Assembly (NCBI GenBank): GCA_963082875.1
Contig: OY720097.1
Coordinates: 13,772,501 to 13,836,500 of the forward strand
Length of the DNA stretch: 64,000 nucleotides
Source: Corella eumyota
Taxonomy: Eukaryota; Chordata; Ascidiacea; Phlebobranchia; Corellidae
Direction of reading: 5' to 3'
A program made the position numbers and the translations under genes. A model generated the notes under the pieces. The model did no database searches, had not been told where the DNA came from, and saw nothing but the letters and a program-made list of their open reading frames with translations. This document shows positions 42,401 through 54,400 of this stretch, piece after piece. Every line of letters starts with the position of its first letter. Position 1 is the stretch's first letter.

Positions 42401-45400
42401 AAAAAATTATTTTTAGTTAAAAAAGATGTTGGATCTCTCGATAATTCTGCTGGTATGACAGCTTTATAGCTATTGTAGAAGTTGATTAATTTTAATAAAA
42501 TCAATCAATTTTGCTTTATTGATCAAAATTTCAATTTTTAACATAAAATGTAAAAAAGTGAAAAAATGCATTCACACATTAATTTGCTTGTTATGTGACC
42601 TAAAAAAGATGTTTTACTGTTTTATTTTTTTATCTTATATAAAAAATTTAATTTAATCTAAAAATTTGTTTAACTCATATTTTACAACACATTTTGTTCG
42701 TTTTTGTTTTCTTCTCCTAAAATTTTTCTAACATTTTTTTTACGATTTTTTGCATTTACATAAAGACGAGGACATCACAGTACTAAGCACTAAGCTTAAA
42801 ACTAAACACGAAGAAATCGAAGTTTTAAGCGCCCGGGTTGGCGAACTTACGGATGCCCAAGATGCACTTCAAAGCACGATGGAAAATGCTGACGACATGA
42901 TTCTAGAGAGAGAAAAAGTTTACAAGGATGAAGTAGAAGAACTAAAACAAGGATTAAACAAGTATTGGTTTTAAATACAAACAATTACTTTATATTATTA
43001 CTACTACAAGTCGTTTTATTTTTAAGGCTAAATGCTTAACATAAACGGTAAGTTTAATCATTATAAAATAATGTTAAAATTAAACGAATAAAATAAAAAT
43101 CTTTTTTTGTTTGGCCCTCTTAAAACGTTATTTAATTAACAGAACACTTTCTGAGTCATTGACAATACAAAAAAGTAATGAAGAATTATTAACCGAAATA
43201 TATTTACTGGAAAAAGAAAATGAGGAATTAAAAGAAGAAATTAACTTGATTAGAAGTAAAGAGAGTGATGTGGCTCAAGATATAGAAGCAATGGAGGTAA
43301 ATTTTTTTTTAATTTTTTAATTTTAAATTTTTTTTATTTGATTTAAACAATTAATTTATTTTTACTGAAAAAAACTAAAATAAACAAGTAATATTGGACT
43401 TTTTAATTGGAAATTAAAAAAAAATTTGTTAGTATAAAACAAAATAATAAAATAAGAATATAATTGTATTTTTTTATAATTTTTAACACAATGGTATTAT
43501 GATCTAGATGGAAAGAGAGTTAATGAATACAAGTCTTGACAATGCAAGAGAAGATGCGGACGATCTTATACAAAAAAATCAACAACTTACTTCGTTAAAT
43601 TTCGACCTTGAGCAAGATATAGCACAACTTGAAAAAACGATTAAAACACTCAATCATCAAATTTTGGATGCAAGAGATGAATGCGAGAATCTTGAACTTA
43701 TTGCAAATGAAAAGCAAAATGAAATCGAGGAGCTACGAAATAAATGCAACAACCTAAAATCTAACCAAGTTCCCAAATTTGCAGTTCCTGATAATATTGA
43801 AAATGCAACAGGTTTCACTATGGAATATTCAAAACCGGACCAAATAATATCGTAAGTTGATTTTGAATTTGTATTTAGAACAGGCTGTTTAAATTTTAGC
43901 AATAAATTTTATAGTTTTAAAAAAAGGTTAAAAAAACATTAACTAAAGAGGCTATACACTGGTTAACACTTCTTATTTAATTGTTATTTCATATCAGGTT
44001 GTGTAAACATACCTGATTGACTTATCGTAGTATTACTATCGGCAATTAATAATTAATTAAAATAAACAGTATCGGTGTTAAATATTCATATAAATTACCT
44101 TATACTAGTATATTGATCATGCCATTTGATATGGAAATTAAAGAGATTTATTGTCTTAGACTTGAGAATGATTTGGAAAATGCCTTACAAGAATTGGAAC
44201 AAACCAAGAAACATTTAGAACAGACTAAGATGGATAAGGAAAATTTCAAAAAAGTAGTATTGGAAATGGAAGAGCATCAGTTTATTGCATTGGCTTCGGA
44301 AAGATCTGGTCTTGATGATATTAAAAGATTTAATACAAATAAAAACGTGAACATTTTATTAATATTCTTACAAGATCTTGTCGTTCTAAACAGTCTTAAA
44401 ATGTTTATGTATTGGATTTATACTTTGACTTATATTTGTTTATGTTGATGGCTACTTAACTTTTTTACAGGACCAAGAAGATTGCGAAACACTTCGATCA
44501 GAGGCAAACGAACTACGGAGAAAGATTTTGTTTCTAGAAGATCAAATCTCGGAGATGAAGGAACATCAGGTCCCCAAACTTGAACTTGGAAGCATCGCAG
44601 ATGAGTCAGATCGAACTCATCAAAATCTTTTATCGGAGAACAAACTTCTTAAACGAAAAATAACTGAACTGAAGGAAAGTTTGTGTTTGTTAACGGAAAG
44701 ACTCGTGCCTAAACTTGAGCTTGGCAGCATAGCAGAAGAAACCGACAGAACACCAAATCTGGAAGAAGAAAATCGAATTTTGCGGAAAAAAATTAGCAAT
44801 CTTGAAAGTGGGATATTTGAAATGACCGAAAGACTTGTTCCAAAACTTGATTTGGGGAGCATATGCGAGGAGGAAGAGCACGTGTCGCCGGTTGTTGTTG
44901 ATGACGACACATGTCGTGACGTGGAAGAATGTGACGTAGACACCGAAAGAGAAACTCTGACCGCTGATAAGTTGGAAAACAGACTAAAATGTTCAGAGGA
45001 GAATTCGGCAAAGTTGCTTTTGCAGGTACCTTATTTTTTCATTTACAAAATCTGCCAATTGGTCAAATTGTTTTTAAACTCCAACGCTTCTAAGTTTATA
45101 GGCTTGGCATACTTTTGTTCATTGATATAAATCCCCGCAAATGCGCTGCGATTAGGTTGGAAAGTTTGTTTGCTTAGATTGTCGGTTTAGAGTTGTAAAT
45201 AATGTTTGTCATACAGCATAGGCGTCTGGATATAATTGTTAACCAAAAAATTTAATAGGTCTTATTTTTAATTAAAAATAAAGCACATGCACTATATTTC
45301 AATAAAATAATTTTATAATTTTATTTCAATATATATAACTTTGTTTAAAATAGATAAAAACAAATATAACATTTTTCCACAACAACTGTAACTTACCTTA

Positions 45401-48400
45401 AATTAGACACCCTTTAAATTAGGTTTTAGTTCTACGCCTATATACATAATATAATCTTATTGGGTTTTAAATACATATGTTTGATAGCATAGTAATTGTT
45501 ATTAAACGTAGTTTTAGGTCATATACTCTACAGTGATTAATTGGGTCTATATAGAAAACTGCCTAGGGTTTTAAAGAAGTTATGTTTTTTATGTTATTTA
45601 AAACATTATTTTATTGGTTTTTATTTATATTATTAAGTGTTTAAAATTTTAGAAATTGTTAAGCCATATCATAATTTGTAATTAAATCAAAATTTAAACA
45701 AGGTTCAGGAAATGGAAGAAGAAAACGACAACTTAAAAGCCAATATGGAAGAACTTGCCAAGAAAAATGAAAATTTGCAAAAAGAATTCTTTGAAACTAT
45801 TCATGAAGACTTCCAATCACAGGTAAAAGTTATAATGTTGTATATTTTGTGTAAAAAGGCAACACCTTAGGTTCAGAAGCTTATTTTTACTACCACGGGC
45901 CCATCGATCCATAACTTCGACGTTTTAGTTCCGTAGTAGAAGTTGACAATATTCTGTAAAATTACGTAATCAAACATTTCAGATGGACGAATTAAACACG
46001 TTGAATTCTTCACTTAAAGGAGAGTTGTGTGAAAAGGACAGGGAATTAACAATGCGACAAAACCAACTAAAACAGATTTCTGCCGCCGAAACTCAATGGA
46101 GAAAAAGGTTAGTGAAACATTATATAAAACAAATAAAAGTGTCAACAAATGGTTGTGTTTTCAATTCCATTTTTTTTTCTTAAGATTATGTTTTTATTTT
46201 TGAATCGGGCCTTTGACCTTAATTATTTTTTTGTATATTTTTAAGCACAAGGTCATAAAAACACATGTAAATCAAATTTGTAAACTTAAACGCTCGCAAC
46301 CGAAACCTTAACTTCATAGCCCTAAAATGATGCAATGTAACCTCATATAATTAACATACCAAAATCATAAAAACTTATTTCTATCTTTGTATTTGTGCAT
46401 TAGATATCAGGAAGTTCAACATATGGCGGAAGAGTTAAGACTACAACTTCAGAGAGCAGAGGTTGACAATCAAGATCTTCAGTGTCGTCTTATTGACTTG
46501 GATGAAGAGTGTCAGAAGATGGGAAAAGAAGATTACTTACGTCATCCTCAGGTATGGAAAAGGGTACTTTTATTAGGTCTGTATTGTTCAATAACTATAC
46601 AAAGAAAAAATATTACTTGCTTATTGTTATTTTTTGGTTTACAAAGTTAGTTTAGGAGGGAAATTATTTTACTAATTTCATGTAAAAAAAATTGGAAATG
46701 TTATGTAATAACTAATTCTATTGCGTAATTTGCAATGAAACTGTTAGCAAGTCATTTTACAAAATCAATGTATTATTCGGGTGTTTTTATTTAGGAAAAA
46801 CTTATAACAATTTAAGAAAACTACTAGTGTATTTACGTTAAATAATGGACATTTTTTGAGTGTTTGTCAAATAAATGTGAACAGTATGTACGCTTTAATA
46901 TATAGAACACCGCATCGTGTCTGGACCCGCACATGGATTGATCCCTTTTACGTTTACGTTAATGTTTGAACTAGGCCCATAAAGGCGTCCCCACATTGTT
47001 ATCATAACCCGCTTTGTACATAGGGATTTAACTTAATTTAAACTACATTTTACCATTGATAGCTATGAATAGTTTTGTAACAACATCGTTTTATATACAG
47101 TTATAGTTTTTAATAGGGAAAGTTTTGTATCAAGCAAAACTTTAGGAAGTATTCTCAGTCGTATGCATGTTAATATAGCACTTTTAATATGAATATATTT
47201 GTATAGTCGGTACAATAAACAATTAACAGACTACTAAGCATAGAGTTTATGCGGTTCGAATCTACTGTATTTTATCTTTAAATATGATTTTAATAAAATA
47301 GTTAATAAAAATTTATTAAGAGCTGGTTTATAACTATTACTTATATATAAGTAAACTTGTGACCCTTAAGTTGTTTTGTATTCCCAATAGGTAACAAACG
47401 ACTTAGACAATGAAATGAAGGAATTTCAAGTAGAATCGTGCGCTCAAACATTATCTTGGTCAGCTCTGGTTCAACTTATAAAAGAGGATATCAAGGATAC
47501 AAAAAAGCCAATTGTTTTGTTACACAATGAATTAGAAGATCAAGGTGTGTATGGTTAGGTTTTGTATTGTATGGTATTATATATAATATGCTAATATTGG
47601 CATTGTGTGTCGAGGAATTATTTGGTGGAAAGGAAGTTTGATCATATTAAAGAATAAGATTAAATTTTATCGGACAATTAGGTATAGAACGACGTAACAC
47701 ATCAAATACATGCTTAGCAAGCACTATTATAAACAACCTAACAATTTACTAATTGTGTTGGTCTATGTTTTTTGTAGTTTGACTACATCACATAAATATT
47801 TTTTTTAATTTCAACTTGCCAAATAAGTTAAAATTGCAGTTGATAAAACGCTACTAAAAAAACGGCACGGTCTTTAATGATAACCTCCCAAATGGGTTAA
47901 ATTTACAGTTTGAAAAAGGTATTACTCCAATACACAGTTATATTGTTATGTTTTGTTAACAATATCAAGTGAAAAATAACATATTAATAAAATGTTGTTA
48001 TTCAGAAAATGGTATTAACAATACCTCAAAGTTGCACAACGAATTTGTAGCTCAAATTCCTGATTTAACGATTAAAGAACAAATAGAAAATGCGGATGAA
48101 CCCACCAAACAAAACATAAACAGAGAAAAAACTGACGGAGCTGGCACAAGTAATTTTTTCAATACATTAAGATGTTTAAAAAAATTATTGTTAGTAAAAA
48201 ATCAAGTAACAACAACATACATCTGTTAACATTTAAAAATAAATTTATAAAAAAAATTTAAGACCGAATGATTTTAAAAATTAAGTTGTGGTCATATATA
48301 AGAAGATCAGTTCTATAAGAAACTTATTAAATTTTAATTATCGATTTTTTTTAGCTTCCAAGGATTCTTCTTCCTCTTCAGACTCAGAATCCGATTCGGA

Positions 48401-51400
48401 TGAGTTGAAATCGATACGCAATGACGTCATTACTTATCAGAGAAAAATCGATAAACTTCGAAAAGAAAACCAGGTATATTTAACTTTTAGCAAATTTATA
48501 AACTTTATATATTTAATTGCTATCTGTTTAAATTTAATAGGCTTTAAATTGCTTTTCTGGCAACATAGAAAGTACATTTTTATTTAAAAAAGGTACAGGC
48601 TCTATATATATCTTATATCTGATCTAAGTGATGTATGAATGTTTTTAAAATAAACTTAAAATTTAGGGTCCTTGTTTAGTCTTCTTTTATTTTACAGTTT
48701 CTTTTGAGTAAAAACAAATAAACCTACTATACCGGCGTGGTTTCGCGTCCCATGTAAACAATAGTAAAACGACACTGAATTTAATAATCAAACACGCGTT
48801 TATTGTATTACAGCAATACTTTTATGTTGTACTTGTTTTTGTAAATATACGAACACAGAACGGAATGGTATCAGCAATATATTAAGTGATAACACCGTTT
48901 TACCGTTAGTGTTTTTTAAAAGAGTTTTAGAAAAAACTGTAAGATTAAAAAAGTATGTGAATAGCACTAAAGCACAGCAGTCCAGTTCGGATGGTAAAAT
49001 ACCTTGCGTTGTGCTGTAGCTTAGTAAAACATAAGAAGATAATTTAAGCTAAAAGTAATGCAAAATAAGATTTTTATCTTTGTTTTTTTTATATCGAATT
49101 ATAATACAGAAAACCTAAAGATATTAGTAAGAGTTGGTAAATTTAATATGTGACTTGTGCAAGTTTAAATATGTAGCCTCTACATTTAAAATAGTTTTAA
49201 CTTTTATAATCAAACTATTGTTCCTTCTTAGGAATTACTTGATGGAACAGGATCTGTGATGACGCAGGAAGACAGAGAAGCCTTGGAGCATGAAGTAAGT
49301 GCTCTTCGTGGCCAAGTAGCATTACTGGAGAGAAATAACCGAATATTTTCCGATCGAGAACGAACAGATTTAAAAAAGGTTTGTACATTATTTTAAAAAC
49401 CACTTCATTTAGTTTCTATAATATATTAAAAACTAATTTCATGTAGTATTGGTGGTAGAGTTTAATTGTTGGTGTTGTAGGACTTAGCTGCATCAAATAA
49501 GCGATGCAATGCTTATCAGACCCAGTTATTGGTTCTAAGACGAAGTTTAGAATATGAAGAAGTGGAAAAGCTTAAGAAACAAGTCGGAAATCTTCAAAAA
49601 CAAGTTTGTTTATTTATTGAATATATCTGGGAAAATTACATTATATGTGATTTTTGTAGAATGTGTTATAGATATCATCATAGTTTTAAGGTGGCCTTAT
49701 TTCTTTATTTTTTTAATGTATGTTATTTCATTATTTTTGTTTGTTATTTCATAATTTTTAATTTTTCAGATTGCTGAATTACAAAGTCAGTTAGATGCCA
49801 GATCTAGTGATTCGTCCACAAGTGATAATGATTCAGATGACGAAAATCCGAATAGAAACAAAAAATATGTTAGGTTGTTGGAGTTGGAGGAGGAAGCGGA
49901 AGAACTAAATCGGAAGTTGGAAGAGAAAGATAAAACTCTCAAAGGTATATGGTCCTTTTACAGTTAGGTGTAGTTACATTTTTAATCATTTTTTTTAAAT
50001 TGAGCATTAACATGGTTAACACTTTAAAAGTGTTGTGTTTAATGCATTCACATGTAAAGTTATCAATAAAAGTGTTAACCTTTAAATGTCACAAAATATA
50101 AATAAAAAATTCTTTATAGTTTTTACATAAACAGTTTAACAAGTATATGATCAACTTTTTATTTAAATTTGTTGTTTATAGACCGCAATAAAGCGATTGA
50201 AAATATACAAACTCAATTGGACAACGTTAAAAGGCAACATCAAAACGAGGCAAGGGAATTAGAAAAGAAAAATTTAAGAAAAGAAGCTGAGCTGAACGAG
50301 GAGATAAAAGAGCTTTCAAAGCAAATAGACGAAAGCAAGGAAATCATAAAGGTTTTAAAAATCACCTAAAGCTTATAGCAATCTTTGCTTACAATACGTA
50401 AATGATTATTTAGTAAAATTATACATGTATATTCTTTAAGTTAAACGAGAGTTAATTAAAAAAACAATAAATTTTGTAATTTAACTAAATTGTAAGTCAT
50501 TCGTTTAGCTAAAACAAGCGAATTTTGAGAAAAAATGCGAACAACTTGGTGATTGTGAGGCAGAGGTCGAACAACTGCAACGTGATGTGCAAAGAAAAGA
50601 AAACGAAATTAAACGACTTAATTGGGAAATTGAGTCTCTTCATGTAAGTTTTAGTTATTTCTGTTATTTAGATTAAAAGAAATATAAGCTTTTCATTGCA
50701 GATTGGTGCTCTGGACAAATAAAAATATATTTAAAAAAATATAATAAAGTTATAATGTTTAATCATGAATTTAAGGGCCATTAAAAAAAACATGATTATA
50801 TTGTTATAAGTCCTACAATAATAACTATTGATTAAAAAAACTAGAAAAAATTATGTATTTATTTAAATTTTAAGAAAGAAAACAAGGCCCTTCGAGACCG
50901 AATTAACAACCTCAAGATTGCCATTTCCAACACAAGTGACCCAAACCTCTCCAACTTTCCCCTTTCACCACTTAGTTCTGTGCGCTCAAACTCAAACTCA
51001 CATTTACACAACTCAAAATTAAGATCCTTCAACTCTCAAACTTCATCTCCGGAACATATGGAAGTGAGAAGAGGTGGGAGCATCATCCACGACCCTGTTG
51101 ATTTAAATAGATCTTTCGATGACACAGGTAGTCAAAGGGGAAGAAGTATTTCTATAGGTAGCGACAGTAGAGCACGGAGTTCGTTACGTGAGGGAATCCT
51201 GGAAGCAAAACAAACAGTAAACGATATTGGAGATGTGCTTGATACTCCACGGACTCCTTTAAGAGGAAGAAGTCCAGTGACCAGACAAGCAATTAATGTT
51301 GTTGATGTTGGAAACGAAACACACAATGCTGATTCAAATCAACAAAGCCCAAATAGTAGCCGGGACAAATTAACAAGAAACAAAAGTTTATCCCCTATTC

Positions 51401-54400
51401 GAAAATCTAAAATTGAAATACTACCTAACCGAGGTAAAAGTACTAATACTGAAAATACAGAACGCATTAATTCGTCATCGTCAGTAACACCCGAAAAACA
51501 AGTAGTAAAACAAAAAAAATGGACAAGAAAAGAAAGTCCATCGATTAATTCTTCTTTTCATACTTCTGATGACAAATCGTCGTTAGTTGTTTCTGATCAT
51601 GCAAAAGATGATAAAGCCTCGGATTCTTCGGTATTGTTGCATCGATCCAAAAGATCAACGTCTTCTTTTACTGACGAGGAGTCAACCGAAGTTGGTTCGT
51701 TATCTGAAATAACGAAAAAAGATCGGAAAAACAAGAAGGCTGTTCAAAAAAAAAAAACTAAAAACAAAAAGCCTAAACATGACTTAAAATCACCCCATAG
51801 CTCTAAAAGTTCCAGTCATTCATCGACTGACAACAATTTGGAACCAAACCAAACTGCAACAAAAAGCGCTAAACACCAATGCGGGACAAAAAGTTTACCC
51901 TTAAAGCAGAAAAATAGTAAACCAGAAACTTTGCGTTCAAAAAGTCAAGGATCGGACACCTCTTATTCAAAAAGCTGTGAGTCATCAAGTTCAGAAGCCC
52001 CAAGTAGCAAAAATACATATGCTAAAGAAGTTGTGGACGCACCAAATAAATCTAATAATCAAGCACATTTGGTGAACGAGGTGGCTAAAGCCAGATCGGA
52101 GGCAAGAAAATGGTTTAAGAAGGTTGCCAAAGCCGATCGAGATAAGGCGGTATTGGACGGTCGTATGGAAGAATTAAAAAACGAACTTCGGCAATTGGCA
52201 GAAAGTAAAAACAAGTAAGCTTTATGCCATTTTGGTTTTGGTTAAAAGTTATTGTTGACCAAATTTGTGTAAATTAAGATGTTGACATAAAGTAAAAGAA
52301 TACAATTGTGATTATTGTATTGTATTCTTTGGGTAAGAAATAAATAATCGCGAAGTTATTACATTTAGTTAACTTAAAATTTTAGTCTTGTCATTTATTT
52401 GCGGCATCATTTTTTACAATTTGTGAATTAGAACTTCGGATGAGTTAAAATCTAAGCAATCATTAGTTGAAAGGCAATCAGGTGATCTTGAAGTACTCCG
52501 TGCACAAGCAGAAATAGCCAATCGCAAGGCAGAAGAAGCGCGGGAAAAGAGTGCCTTGCTGCGAGCTCATCTTATGGACAAAGAAGAGGTCGCTAATATT
52601 AACCGAAAGCTTACGAAGAGTATGCAGGAGCTAAAGGAAACCAGTTTATCACAGGTTGTTATTTACTTTATTATGTTTTGTACTGTTAGTTCTAGCATGT
52701 TATTGTATATGTGCTATTAAGTGTGGCCATGTAAATCTAAATAAAACTTAAACAAACTTTAAGATCTAAATAGGTATAAAAAGTTTGAGCAGATTACTTG
52801 TTTTTGCTTATATTTTAATAAATTTAATAGGTTTTAAACAATAAATTTAAACAAAATTCATATTAAACAAACTATTATTGTCACAGTTGCCCGGCAGAAC
52901 ATTTGATTCAAATAAAAGTACAAAACATGCCAATAGATCAACCAAGAATATATCTTCGGATAAGGAATTGAATGAAATAAGAGAAGGCTTCGAATACATT
53001 GCAAATAATGTAAGTACCACTATGTTGTTCAACAGGTTTTAATAGGCCGCAATGGTAGGCTAAAAAGGCTTTTATTTTTCTATTATATTTTAACAACTAA
53101 CTTTTTATTGCCGGTATTTTTATTTGATACACCCAAGTGATAATTATGTGAGCTTGTCTAACTACATTTAACCCCCATCTTAGAATTTTATCACTAATAC
53201 TATGTGTCCTGTTGTTACGTGCTAAAAAAAACAAATATAACAAGCCTAACATAAATACTAACAACTAACAATCTTAAACCATTACTAACATTTGTAGTTT
53301 GCAAGTCTTGTTTTAAAGAAACATGACACTGAATTACTACTTGGACCTACACAGGTATATTAACTTTAATAAATTATTGTTGTAACTAATATTACTGTTT
53401 TAATGGCTTATTTTATGTGTTGCTTAACATTTTACTAACTCTAGGCAAAAGTTACAAAAATACCTCAATATCTTAACTGAATGTAACGATATTTTTGGGT
53501 TCTTATAGTGTATTACCCTATGTTAAATTTTTAATACGATTTAGGCAAAAGTTTCAAAACTGAAACGTAAATGTCTCGAGCGGGATCAGATTTTGGCAAA
53601 ACTTGTCATCAAGTTAAAAAAGCAACAAAACAGCAAAACGACTGATGACGTCATCGAATCGAATGACGAATCCGTGACAACATCAATGGACCTGGACGAC
53701 ATATTGTCCAAAGCTGATCACGTGGTTCGCTGTGGAGTTTTGGACAGTGACGAATCATCAAATATTACTTCAAAACCAAAACAAAATTTAAAACCGAATA
53801 CCCATGAAAACATTGGTAATAATAATTAATTATACAATAATGATTTATTTAGGCTTTTTATGTTTGTTGTTATTATTCTTTTGGGGATTTATAAATTACT
53901 ATCCTTAAGTAAAAAAAAGAAAAAGATATACATTGTTAAAATCTATATTTGCAAAATATTATTTTGTTTAGAATTTCTGCTTCCCATGCGTCCTCCTTCC
54001 TCTTTGCTTCGCTCCCTAAGCGAGAAATCTCCCAACCCTAAAAAAACATCAACCACCCATCGAGTGTATGTAGCTAAGAAGGACTACATTCCAGCTTCGA
54101 ATCCGAGTGAAAGCAATCTTGACATTCCAGTCACACATTCTCTTTTACCTGACCTTGCACTGCTTACAGGTGACACTGCGGTTGCTATTGGTAGACCGGA
54201 TACACGATCAGATGGAAAGGTAAGAAAATAAAATATTAAAGAAGGAAAAAAATCATTAAAAAAAACAAGAAATCATTTTTACGTGAAGGGAATATTTTAG
54301 TGATGTTTGGTGGGTAACATGCTTGCTTTGTCTAAAAATTTATATTCTAAATCTATTTTGGTAATTATTTAATGTTTTTGTTATATTTAAACATTTATTT

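Noticed and set aside
47240-47275. GGTTCGAATC motif resembling a tRNA T-loop
   Set aside because: Neither T-stem nor acceptor stem pairs, and no D-arm or anticodon arm can be drawn around it.
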